DNA from: Candidatus Parcubacteria bacterium
GTDB taxonomy: Bacteria > Patescibacteriota > Minisyncoccia > 2-02-FULL-40-12 > GWA2-44-9
Direction: 5' to 3'
Length of the DNA stretch: 13,726 nt
Assembly (NCBI GenBank): GCA_019662005.1
Contig: JAIFWG010000008.1
Coordinates: forward strand, 1-13,726
Part shown: positions 1 through 5,980 of the stretch, one piece after another
Layout: every line of letters begins with the position of its first letter
Numbering within the stretch: the stretch's first letter is position 1
Notes under the pieces: generated by a model
The model's input: the letters and a program-made list of their open reading frames with translations, nothing else
Told to the model about the DNA's origin: nothing
Database searches by the model: none
Made by a program: the position numbers and the translations under genes

Positions 1-788
1 ATGGAGCTATGATTCTGCTTGCTTCGTGGCTATTTACTAACACGCTTATCAAGACTTTAGCTGGAGATAGCGATCTTTCTAATAACTGGTACAACATAGA
101 GTGTAAGGTTGGAACTCTAAAAGAGATTACTCAACCAGGACCAAGCGTGCCCAAGCCGGGAACTTCGATAACACCAAACCCAAAGCCGGGGCAATGCTTA
201 TTTACAGGCACTAATCTTTGCGAAGCTAGTACTACTACGCCATATTCAAAAAGCACTATAGCTTGCGGTTTTTCTTCTTGTAATCAGTATTTACCAGCAA
301 TTAACCAATACGCATCAAAGTGGGGAGTTAGCGCTGATCTTGTGAAAGCGGTCATGGTTAAAGAGTCTAACTGCAAAGTTAATGCTTCGAGCGGTGTGGC
401 TTTCGGCCTTATGCAATTTAAGCCCTCAACCGCCAATCTATATCGCCAGTACTGTAATATTAGCCAACCAGTAGATGCGGCCTGGTTAACAAATCCTTCC
501 AACGCATCATTAAGTATTTGTTTAGGCGCAAAATTCTTAAGCGCTTTGTCTGAAGGAACATGCGGACCCAAAGTCCAGAATATAGCGGCAGGATATAATG
601 CTGGCCCGGGTAATTGCAAAGAGAGCACTGATTGTAAAGGTCAAAAAAGTTGCACCGATGGAGGACCAACTAGAAAGTGGGAATGCCTATACGATAATCC
701 TCAAAATACTGTTTGTAATTCTAGACTAAATCAAGCGAAGGACTACGAAATAAAAGTTAATTACTGCTATAAAAACCCAGGATTTTAA
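1..788 (+). CDS. VirB2-like membrane segment fused to lytic transglycosylase (5' partial)
   Basis: This is the 3' part of a longer gene. The frame is open to the left edge, and an ATG at 9 falls inside a membrane helix, so it is probably not the start. Counting from that ATG (259 residues), residues 1-18 match the second helix of the VirB2-like proteins downstream: LLASWLFTNTLIKTL here against ILASGVIINTIASVV in the gene at 3208. A Pro/Gly-rich linker (about 42-62) leads to a lysozyme-like SLT domain (about 95-205). Catalytic Glu119 sits in KESN, with GLMQ at 133-136 and AAGYNAGPG at 193-201. Fifteen cysteines suggest a disulfide-bonded extracellular domain. Lytic transglycosylases cleave the peptidoglycan glycan strand between MurNAc and GlcNAc; VirB1 does this to admit a secretion apparatus. 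The enzyme call is strong; fusion to a complete VirB2 domain is inferred because its first half lies outside the window. Confidence 0.88.
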   Translation, partial: GAMILLASWLFTNTLIKTLAGDSDLSNNWYNIECKVGTLKEITQPGPSVPKPGTSITPNPKPGQCLFTGTNLCEASTTTPYSKSTIACGFSSCNQYLPAINQYASKWGVSADLVKAVMVKESNCKVNASSGVAFGLMQFKPSTANLYRQYCNISQPVDAAWLTNPSNASLSICLGAKFLSALSEGTCGPKVQNIAAGYNAGPGNCKESTDCKGQKSCTDGGPTRKWECLYDNPQNTVCNSRLNQAKDYEIKVNYCYKNPGF

Positions 789-790
789 TC

Positions 791-1510
791 ATGAATAAAA
801 AAATATTCTTTATCTTATTTATATTTTTAATCGCTGGTCGAGTCTTTGCGGATACAGCTACTCCGGGAGAAGGAGAATTCTCTTACTCATTCCATTTGTT
901 TTACGATAAAGGTCAGCTATATGCCGATCGAGATTTTCAATTCAAATACGATATTCTTGCGCAAGGTTACGAGCAACCCCCAGTTAATACTCAGTTTCCC
1001 TATCGAGGTGAAATTATAAACTTTGCTGGAGAAGTGGCTGACCATTTCACCTTTGATCCTAAACAAGGCGATGTCAAATTTGTTTCCGGAAAAATTTCTG
1101 TCGAGGCTCCTTATGTGGCGGATGCCCAAAAGGTTAATTTCTATAATGCCCAGAACCAGCCCCTTATATCAATTTATGTAAGCGAGAGCTCTTTCTGTAA
1201 TGATGACGGTGTTTGTAATGATGATCGCGGGGAAGATCCAGGTACTTGTCCAAAAGATTGTAAACTGGTTAATCCAACAGCACCCCAGCCTGTTAATCCT
1301 GGAGATAATGAAGCCACAACTAATTTAATCTGGTCTGCGGTTTATGTAGGAATTGGCATTATCTTGATCGCTGGTCTGTGGATTTGGAGACGAAAAAAGA
1401 AAACTCCACCTGGTAGCATGAAACTCCCGCCAATTCCACCTCGGCCGCCCTATCCATCTTCTTCTTTACCCACACCACCACCTCCACCTAAGCTCAATAA
1501 TCCAGTATAA
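791..1510 (+). CDS. Secreted single-pass membrane protein with Cys motif and Pro-rich tail
   Basis: No known family recognised. The 239-residue product has a signal peptide (about 1-20, cleavage likely after VFA). A polar, probably beta-rich ectodomain spans about 25-132. A four-cysteine motif follows at 136-157 (CNDDGVCNDD, then GEDPGTCPKDC). It resembles the short C-x-DG-x-C...GE...C-x3-C motif of many CPR and archaeal surface proteins, and its acidic residues could bind Ca2+ (inference). A helix at about 180-199 (LIWSAVYVGIGIILIAGLWI) is followed by RRKKK, which puts the C-terminus in the cytoplasm. The tail (about 206-233) is almost all proline with serine, a possible docking segment. The gene starts 2 nt after the transglycosylase stop, so the two are probably translated from one transcript. 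It may be an accessory or anchor subunit of the same surface structure. Confidence 0.8.
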   Translation: MNKKIFFILFIFLIAGRVFADTATPGEGEFSYSFHLFYDKGQLYADRDFQFKYDILAQGYEQPPVNTQFPYRGEIINFAGEVADHFTFDPKQGDVKFVSGKISVEAPYVADAQKVNFYNAQNQPLISIYVSESSFCNDDGVCNDDRGEDPGTCPKDCKLVNPTAPQPVNPGDNEATTNLIWSAVYVGIGIILIAGLWIWRRKKKTPPGSMKLPPIPPRPPYPSSSLPTPPPPPKLNNPV

Positions 1511-1518
1511 TTAAAGAA

Positions 1519-2853
1519 ATGAATAAAATTGTTTTTTACTTAGCTTTATTATCTCTTGGTTTAAGTTTTTATCAGGTTACTTCTGCTACTACATGTACTC
1601 TGCAATCAGTTGCTTGGGATCGTCCTCGGGCTGGAGACAAGGACTCTGTTAAATATACTGTAACCGGAAGCAATTGCGCGGGTTTTCAGGTAGCAATTAA
1701 TATTTGGGAAAAGGATCTTACTTCTGACGATTTTATTGTTCAGAATACTTTAACCTTCCCAGCTAATGGGGACTCTGTCTCTGCTGGTTGGTATGTAGAT
1801 GCTTCTCAAGGCGGAGATCTTACCGGAGATAATCAGTTCTTTATTGTGGCTCAAGCGGGTACAGGCACAGGAAGTCAGGTTAAATCAGATTATCTTTATG
1901 TTGCAGCCAATGGCTCAAGCAATGGCGGCGCATCTATTAATTTTGACGTTAATCCCAAAAAAATTCCGGCTAGTTCGACAGAAGCTATGCAGTACACGCT
2001 TAAAGTCAATATTACTAATCCATCAAGCCTGACCACATTTTGTGGGGCTACTCAAGGAGGAACCACGGGGTATTTTTACTGGAATGTATTTCAGGGCAGC
2101 AAATTAATAAGAGGCGGAAACAAGCCCATTGTGGCTACTCAATATAATCTAGACTTTACAGAAAACATTAACCTTACTGAAGGTAGTTATCCATTCTATG
2201 CAGAATTGAAATGTCTCAATAATACCAATATTCAAAGATCTGCTACCGTTAATCTCGTTGTGGGTTCTGGATCTACTGGAGGACCTGGTAGTCCAGGAGG
2301 TGGAGGGCCTGGTGCTCCAGGTGGAACCAATCAAGACTTTTCGTTCCAGATTCCAAATCCTCTATCCGGCCGAGCTGACACGCTGCTGGATTTAGTAAAT
2401 GTTATCACTACTTGGATCTTTAACATTTCCATCCCGATAGCAGTTATCTTTATTCTTTGGGCTGGATTCTTAATGCTAACAGCAGGAGCAACCCCAGCTA
2501 ATTTTGCTAAAGGGAGAAAGATATTACTAAATGTCGTTATCGGCTTAGCGATTGTGTTTATTGGCAGAGGATTCATTACTCTGATTCAGAGTGTTCTAGA
2601 ATTAGGAAGTCCACAAACAACCACAGGCACTGGAACTAGCTCTACTAAAAAGGGTCCGGGCGGGGTTTGTGCAAAAGAGACTGATTGCAAAACTGGGTTA
2701 TGGTGCAATAATACAATGTGTCAGTACACTGATGGCAACACTATTAGTGAGCCTTGTCTTACTACTATAAACTGTGGAGCAGGACTGGTGTGTGTTCCAA
2801 GCAACGAGACTATCGACGGAAGACCTATCGGCCGTTGCAGGATGCCTAATTAA
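1519..2853 (+). CDS. VirB2/TrbC-like core with large ectodomain and Cys-rich C-terminus
   Basis: A 444-residue mosaic surface protein. It has a signal peptide (1-23), then two probable Ig-like beta regions (about 25-128 and 138-248; Cys26/Cys53 and Cys175/Cys232 could pair). A collagen-like Gly/Pro linker spans 250-270. The VirB2/TrbC-like two-helix unit covers about 288-363: helix 1 about 292-322, a cytoplasmic loop TAGATPANFAKGRK (321-334), helix 2 about 336-361. The tail has two Cys-rich modules: C384-x5-C390-x5-C396-x4-C401, and C413-x5-C419-x5-C425 followed by C440. This spacing recalls the small Dickkopf-like Cys-rich modules of CPR surface proteins. Topology would place both ends outside the cell. 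The loop matches the short pilin-like proteins downstream, so this is probably a decorated version of the same subunit. It lies 8 nt after its neighbour. Adhesin-like function is inference. Confidence 0.82.
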   Translation: MNKIVFYLALLSLGLSFYQVTSATTCTLQSVAWDRPRAGDKDSVKYTVTGSNCAGFQVAINIWEKDLTSDDFIVQNTLTFPANGDSVSAGWYVDASQGGDLTGDNQFFIVAQAGTGTGSQVKSDYLYVAANGSSNGGASINFDVNPKKIPASSTEAMQYTLKVNITNPSSLTTFCGATQGGTTGYFYWNVFQGSKLIRGGNKPIVATQYNLDFTENINLTEGSYPFYAELKCLNNTNIQRSATVNLVVGSGSTGGPGSPGGGGPGAPGGTNQDFSFQIPNPLSGRADTLLDLVNVITTWIFNISIPIAVIFILWAGFLMLTAGATPANFAKGRKILLNVVIGLAIVFIGRGFITLIQSVLELGSPQTTTGTGTSSTKKGPGGVCAKETDCKTGLWCNNTMCQYTDGNTISEPCLTTINCGAGLVCVPSNETIDGRPIGRCRMPN

Positions 2854-2858
2854 ATTTT

Positions 2859-3206
2859 ATGTTTCAAATATTTTCAATCTATTTAGCAGATGCCGGCGAG
2901 GATCTTAATGGTCTTCCTGGTTACGATATAACGGTTCAAAGTTTGTTCGGCATTTTAACTGGTCTGGCTTGTTGGGCCACGCGCCTTGCATTAATTGCTG
3001 TTGTTTTGGCCTTGGTGTGGTACGGTCTTCAATTTATTTTAAGCCAGGGGAACCCAACAAAATTTGCTGGCGCTAAAAAAAGTTTTTGGTACGGAATTCT
3101 AGGAGTTGTTGTGATCATGGCTACCTACACAATCATTGCCACTATCGCCAATGCCTTTGGAGCTGACTACACCTTGTTCCTTCCGCTAGATTGCTCGGCT
3201 TACTAA
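2859..3206 (+). CDS. Small VirB2/TrbC-like pilin-type membrane protein
   Basis: A 115-residue protein with two hydrophobic helices (about 31-61 and 77-100) joined by a short basic loop, LSQGNPTKFAGAKKSFWYG. That is the pattern of VirB2/TrbC pilin-type proteins. The family motif G-x-P-x-K, then IxG in helix 2, is shared with the neighbours at 1519, 3208 and 3599. There is no obvious signal peptide, unlike the gene at 3208. The C-terminus ends in LPLDCSAY; the transglycosylase fusion also has a Cys shortly after its second helix (WYNIEC), suggesting a conserved extracytoplasmic Cys in this subgroup. A further Cys (38) lies in helix 1. The gene starts 5 nt after its upstream neighbour and ends 1 nt before the next start. 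It is probably a structural membrane subunit; polymerisation into a pilus is not shown. Confidence 0.82.
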   Translation: MFQIFSIYLADAGEDLNGLPGYDITVQSLFGILTGLACWATRLALIAVVLALVWYGLQFILSQGNPTKFAGAKKSFWYGILGVVVIMATYTIIATIANAFGADYTLFLPLDCSAY

Positions 3207-3207
3207 A

Positions 3208-3555
3208 ATGAAAAGATATATTATCATAACGATCCTTGCTCTAGTCTTAGTCGGCTTTGTTTTGCCTGTTTTGGCAGCGACCGAGCTGCCACCAGGAGCA
3301 CCGATTACCTTAGATAATGTTAATACTACCATTGAAGGGGTCGCGGGTTGGATTATTAAAATTTCTATTTTTGTAATGGTTATTTCAATTGTTGCGGCTG
3401 GTCTAAAAATCATAACCGCTGGAGCCAACCCCACAAAGTACAAAGAAGGTCTGGGTTGGTTAAAAAGTGCAATCATTGGCTCAGCTGTAATATTGGCTTC
3501 CGGAGTGATTATTAATACCATCGCATCTGTTGTATCAAGAAATTTTTTCAATTAA
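3208..3555 (+). CDS. Small VirB2/TrbC-like pilin-type protein with signal peptide
   Basis: A 115-residue protein with a signal peptide (about 1-24, ending VLAA) and a short periplasmic segment (ELPPGAPITLDNVNTT). Helix 1 spans about 46-70. The conserved loop ITAGANPTKYKEG is followed by helix 2 (about 87-108). The ending SRNFFN closely matches the TRSFFNT ending of the next gene, pointing to tandem duplication and divergence. VirB2-type pilins lose a long signal peptide and sit in the inner membrane by their two helices before assembly; that is family knowledge. The start is 1 nt after the preceding stop, consistent with translational coupling. No cysteines are present, so it differs from the 2859 product and is likely a distinct subunit type. 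Confidence 0.85.
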   Translation: MKRYIIITILALVLVGFVLPVLAATELPPGAPITLDNVNTTIEGVAGWIIKISIFVMVISIVAAGLKIITAGANPTKYKEGLGWLKSAIIGSAVILASGVIINTIASVVSRNFFN

Positions 3556-3583
3556 CATATGAATTTTATTTTTTTAAATTTTG

Positions 3584-3593
3584 AAAGGAGGTG
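3584..3593 (+). promoter_or_regulatory. Near-perfect Shine-Dalgarno sequence that fixes the start of the last pilin-like gene
   Basis: AAAGGAGGTG, preceded by a G, gives 11 consecutive bases complementary to the usual 16S rRNA 3' tail. The GGAGG core ends 7 nt before the ATG at 3599. The other starts in this operon have weak sites or none. This identifies ATG 3599 rather than the in-frame TTG at 3581, and suggests the last subunit is made in excess, as expected for a major pilin. The T-rich stretch just upstream (about 3558-3582) should be unstructured. Confidence 0.85.
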
Positions 3594-3598
3594 TAGTA

Positions 3599-3943
3599 AT
3601 GACTAAATTTATTTCAAAAGCCAAGAGTTTGATGTTTGCTGGATTGGCATATGTACCACAGCCTACACTTCCAGTGACTGGGCAGGCGGTTACCCTTGCT
3701 GAAATCCAGGACAAGATTGAATTGGCGGCTCGATTTTTGATTACTATCAGTATTGTTATAGCAGTAATCATGATCGTTTGGGGAGGTATACAGTATATGA
3801 TTTCAAGAGGAGACCCTGCAAAGGCTAAATCAGCCAAGGATATCATCAAAAACGGTATTATTGGTGCCGCTGTAGTATTGGCAGTAGGAGTAATTCTCCA
3901 AACTGTAGCAGGATTAGTAACTCGATCGTTCTTCAACACATAG
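3599..3943 (+). CDS. VirB2/TrbC-like pilin-type protein, probable major subunit
   Basis: A 114-residue protein starting at ATG 3599 (see the ribosome binding site). A weak N-terminal hydrophobic stretch (9-22) is followed by a periplasmic segment. Helix 1 is about 44-67 (FLITISIVIAVIMIVWGGIQ), the basic loop is ISRGDPAKAKSAKDIIKNG, and helix 2 is about 86-107. The C-terminal TRSFFNT matches the product of 3208. The loop motif G-x-P-x-K is common to four proteins in this operon. A 16-bp terminator follows 17 nt after the stop. Its strong ribosome binding site and last position suggest it is the most abundant subunit. The family assignment rests on size, topology and the loop motif. Assembly into a pilus is inference; a membrane pore or channel role is also possible. 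Confidence 0.87.
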   Translation: MTKFISKAKSLMFAGLAYVPQPTLPVTGQAVTLAEIQDKIELAARFLITISIVIAVIMIVWGGIQYMISRGDPAKAKSAKDIIKNGIIGAAVVLAVGVILQTVAGLVTRSFFNT

Positions 3944-3947
3944 CATG

Positions 3948-3961
3948 TTACGCATGCGTAA
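3948..3961. repeat. Perfect 14-bp palindrome before the terminator
   Basis: TTACGCATGCGTAA is perfectly self-complementary and lies between the last pilin-like stop codon and the terminator hairpin, sharing its last base with that stem. It could be a protein-binding dyad or an extra mRNA 3' structure; with no loop it would fold poorly as RNA. Function unknown. Confidence 0.5.
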
Positions 3962-3995
3962 ACTAAAAAATCCGGCATTGCCGGATTTTTTAGTT
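3961..3995. terminator. Rho-independent terminator of the surface operon
   Basis: A perfect 16-bp stem (3961-3976 with 3980-3995) closes on a 3-nt loop. It has a GC-rich core (TCCGGC/GCCGGA) flanked by A6 on the left and T6 on the right. The run of Ts directly after the core is the classical form. The flanking A tract makes it potentially bidirectional, but only the + strand operon needs it here. Confidence 0.93.
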
Positions 3996-4011
3996 TTGAG
4001 ACAATGAATAT

Positions 4012-4563
4012 ATGATTATTGTTCAAATTATCGGCCTAATTATTCAAATAAGCGCGGTGGTGTTTATGATTATTTTTTTATATTCCAGCTTTCGTTCAAG
4101 CAGATCCGGGGCACCCTTTGTCCCGATTCCCTTTAGAGCCGTTAAAAGTCTATTGAGTCTTGCAGATATAGGTCCCAACGATATTATGTATGACTTTGGT
4201 TGTGGCGATGGGCGAGTGCTTAAGTCTGCTGTAAAATTTTTTGGCGTAACTAAGGCTGTGGGTTTTGAGATTGCTCCATGGCCTTATGCGATGGCCCTGT
4301 GGAATATAAGGAAACACCCTAATATAGAAATTAGGAAAGAAGATTTTTTCAATGCGCCTATCAAAGATGCTACGTTTATTTATTCCTACTTATTACCTAA
4401 CCTGGTAGATAGATTAGCGCCAAAATGGGCAACAGAGTTAAAATCGGGTACCAGAATATTATGTCCAGACTTTCCTATTAACCTTGTCTCTCATCCAGAG
4501 TTCTCATTGCTAAAACAGCAAAAAATCGGTAGAATAACTGCATATTTGTATCAGAGGGTATAA
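4012..4563 (+). CDS. Membrane-anchored FAM173-like SAM-dependent methyltransferase
   Basis: A 183-residue protein. An N-terminal helix (about 2-25) anchors it in the membrane and leaves the catalytic domain in the cytoplasm. The Rossmann-fold class I methyltransferase signature is clear: motif I YDFGCGDGRV (60-69), acidic Glu86 ending strand 2 in AVGFEIAPW (82-90), then a long helix. The linker (PFVPIPFRAV) and the layout DxGxGDGR...GxExxPW resemble the FAM173 family. Known human members (ATPSCKMT, ANTKMT) methylate lysines of mitochondrial membrane proteins, including the loop of the two-helix ATP synthase c subunit. No substrate is shown here. The ATG at 4012 was chosen because the earlier ATG (4004) stops after three codons. 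No strong ribosome binding site is seen. tRNA-Leu begins 7 nt after the stop, so both are probably co-transcribed. Confidence 0.82.
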   Translation: MIIVQIIGLIIQISAVVFMIIFLYSSFRSSRSGAPFVPIPFRAVKSLLSLADIGPNDIMYDFGCGDGRVLKSAVKFFGVTKAVGFEIAPWPYAMALWNIRKHPNIEIRKEDFFNAPIKDATFIYSYLLPNLVDRLAPKWATELKSGTRILCPDFPINLVSHPEFSLLKQQKIGRITAYLYQRV

Positions 4564-4570
4564 CCCTTAT

Positions 4571-4654
4571 GCCGAGGTGGTGAAACTGGCAGACACGCCA
4601 GCCTTAGGAGCTGGTGCCCGTAAGGGTGTGTGGGTTCAAATCCCACCCTCGGCA
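4571..4654 (+). tRNA. tRNA-Leu (anticodon UAG)
   Basis: A class II tRNA. The acceptor stem GCCGAGG pairs with CCTCGGC, with discriminator A at 4654. The D arm contains TGG...GGCAGACACGC. The anticodon stem is CCAGC/GCTGG around loop CTTAGGA, giving anticodon TAG, which reads CUA and other CUN codons. The long variable arm TGCCC-GTAA-GGGTG and T arm GTGGG-TTCAAAT-CCCAC are intact. CCA is not encoded: the discriminator is followed by CAAC. It follows the methyltransferase gene by 7 nt with no clear promoter of its own. Its last 18 bases recur at 4777-4794. Confidence 0.95.
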
Positions 4655-4657
4655 CAA
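4637..4657 (+). repeat. Direct repeat copy 1 (tRNA-Leu 3' end)
   Basis: The first copy of a 21-bp exact direct repeat, beginning CAAATCCCAC and ending GGCACAA. It covers the T loop, the T-stem 3' strand, the acceptor 3' strand and 3 nt beyond the tRNA. The second copy is 140 bp downstream. This is the geometry left by integration at a tRNA 3' end. Confidence 0.85.
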
Positions 4658-4776
4658 CATAACTTTAGTTATTTTGGTGTGGGATTTGAAAGCCGGAGCG
4701 ATGTGGCGAGTAGCAGCGAGCCACCGCGAGGCGGGGTCGCGGAAATCCTGAATGGTAATGAAGGATTATCTGTGAC
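4658..4776 (+). other. GC-rich foldable insert between tRNA-Leu 3'-end repeats
   Basis: This 119-bp segment is GC-rich in its centre and unlike its AT-rich surroundings. It begins with a 12-bp inverted copy of the tRNA T-arm sequence (4679-4690 is complementary to 4635-4646). GGATTT (4682-4687) can pair with AAATCC (4743-4748), enclosing two hairpins: GTGGC/GCCAC (4703-4707 with 4720-4724) and CGCGA/TCGCG (4725-4729 with 4737-4741). AATCC (4744-4748) can alternatively pair with GGATT (4763-4767). No credible protein is encoded. It could be a small non-autonomous element, the remnant of a tRNA-site insertion, or a structured RNA transcribed with the tRNA. Confidence 0.55.
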
Positions 4777-4797
4777 CAAATCCCACCCTCGGCACAA
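4777..4797 (+). repeat. Direct repeat copy 2 (displaced tRNA-Leu 3' end)
   Basis: The second copy of the 21-bp repeat. The bases before it (TGTGAC) do not rebuild a T stem, so this is a displaced 3' fragment and not a second tRNA. Its first 10 bases (4777-4786) are the reverse complement of 4679-4688 in the insert, so the insert ends can also pair with each other. It lies directly before the terminator. Confidence 0.85.
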
Positions 4798-4800
4798 ACA

Positions 4801-4830
4801 AAAACCCCTACTACTCGTAGGGATTTTTTT
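4801..4830. terminator. Bidirectional terminator between tRNA-Leu and vanW
   Basis: The stem CCCTAC (4806-4811)/GTAGGG (4817-4822) has loop TACTC and is extended by A/T pairing past one C/A mismatch. A run of seven Ts follows on the + strand; on the - strand GTAGGGG is followed by TTTTTGTTT. It can end both the tRNA transcript and the convergent vanW transcript. The last vanW codons and its TAG stop are encoded inside the stem. Confidence 0.85.
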
Positions 4831-5980
4831 CTAAAGGATATAGAGCTGGAGACCTATAGATGGAAGTAAATTTATCTGCTTTGTTTATCCCATTTGGGTA
4901 GAGGATAGTTCTTGTGAGCAGAGCTTTCATGGATCCATCTGGCTTTTCATCATATTGAATGGGGCCTTCAAGGGCAACCTTGCGACCATCATTAGTGCCA
5001 TAGATTTCAAAAGTAATATGAGTTCCGACAATTTTTGTTTGAAGCAAAAGGTGGCCAGGTGTGTCATTCACAAATCTAAAGTCTGAGACACCAGGGTAAA
5101 TAGTTGCGTCAAATCCTTGAGGAGAATAGTAGGCAACAGGAAAAGCGTGGTTCTTGCGTTCAAGGACTGGTAGGCCAGCGTACGCCACGGCTCTAAAGAG
5201 AGTTGTAGACACCTGACAAATACCTCCACCATATTCATATTCAAGCTTGTGATTCTTGATTACTTTCTCCGGCACATAGCCCGCTGCCGCATCAACCTCT
5301 CCTAATATTTGATTAAAAGAGAAATTATCTCCTGGATTAATAATAAGGCCATTGTATCTTTTTGCTGCAACACGAATATTTTGCACTCGTGCCCCACTAG
5401 ATCCTACAAAATTTGATTCTCCTATTGCAAGCCTGGAGGTAATACCCAATTTGTTAATTTTTTCTAACGTAATAGTCGGTTCTGCCCTCCTCACGCTTAA
5501 TGTTATCTCTGGCTTTCTATCAAGAAGACCTTGGGTTAATTCTCTGGTTGCATCATCTGGGTTTAGTTCTTCTCCCGGTTGAGCGGGGGTAAACTCCTGT
5601 GTTACTCCATTTTCAAAAACAAATCTTGCATCAACCGGATCCTTGTTTACTTGTTTTGCAAGGTTAATCACATAATGATGCAAAGCGTTTGAAAAACGTA
5701 GATCTTTTTGGCGGGTATATGCTCTGGTGTATGTTTCTATCCAATTCTTTATCTCCTCTTTTTTTAGTAGGAATCTGTGGCTTCCTGCAACAATCGTTAC
5801 ATCTTGATCTGCTGCATGTTCTATCTGGCCTTGAAAATTACGAAGCTCCATAAAAGAAGGCGTAGTTAGGGTATAAAAATATGTTACAGCTCCTAGGGGA
5901 ATTCCAACTAACATAATAATACCGGCTATACTTAACCGGTAGAAGATTGCTTTGAATTCTTTTGAGAAATATTGAGACAT
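4811..5980 (-). CDS. VanW family envelope protein
   Basis: A 389-residue protein with a cytoplasmic N-terminus and one membrane helix (about 15-37). The extracytoplasmic part resembles YoaR-type proteins: a putative peptidoglycan-binding-4-like region (about 55-180), then a VanW domain (about 200-335). The VanW signature includes INPGDNFSFN, GGGICQVST (251-259) and ERKNHAFPVAYYSPQGFDA, then DFRFVNDTPG. VanW occurs as an accessory gene in some vancomycin-resistance clusters, but its biochemical role is not established, so no resistance claim is made. The ATG at 5980 is preferred over the TTG one codon upstream because it overlaps the Hsp20 stop in a TGATG junction typical of translational coupling. 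The C-terminus (KNPYE) is read from the terminator stem. It is the last gene of the prsW-hsp20-vanW group. Confidence 0.88.
   Translation of the reverse strand: MSQYFSKEFKAIFYRLSIAGIIMLVGIPLGAVTYFYTLTTPSFMELRNFQGQIEHAADQDVTIVAGSHRFLLKKEEIKNWIETYTRAYTRQKDLRFSNALHHYVINLAKQVNKDPVDARFVFENGVTQEFTPAQPGEELNPDDATRELTQGLLDRKPEITLSVRRAEPTITLEKINKLGITSRLAIGESNFVGSSGARVQNIRVAAKRYNGLIINPGDNFSFNQILGEVDAAAGYVPEKVIKNHKLEYEYGGGICQVSTTLFRAVAYAGLPVLERKNHAFPVAYYSPQGFDATIYPGVSDFRFVNDTPGHLLLQTKIVGTHITFEIYGTNDGRKVALEGPIQYDEKPDGSMKALLTRTILYPNGINKADKFTSIYRSPALYPLEKNPYE

Noticed and set aside
1..12. ATG at base 1 and ATG at base 9 as starts
   Set aside because: The base-1 ATG stops after three codons. The base-9 ATG lies inside a helix homologous to VirB2 helix 2 in a frame open to the window edge, so the gene is partial.
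3186..3551. A long - strand open frame opposite the gene at 3208
   Set aside because: It mirrors a well-supported VirB2-like gene. Similar antisense frames at 2331-2576 and 3574-4026 were rejected for the same reason.
3581..3598. TTG start giving 6 extra residues on the last pilin-like gene
   Set aside because: Those codons are the Shine-Dalgarno sequence of ATG 3599.
4577..4834. An 85-codon open frame on the + strand
   Set aside because: It is a translation of tRNA-Leu, the insert and the terminator; it has no ribosome binding site or protein-like composition.
4811..5980. VanW as a vancomycin resistance determinant
   Set aside because: No vanH/A/X or vanS/R genes are nearby, and VanW proteins are common in bacteria without such resistance.
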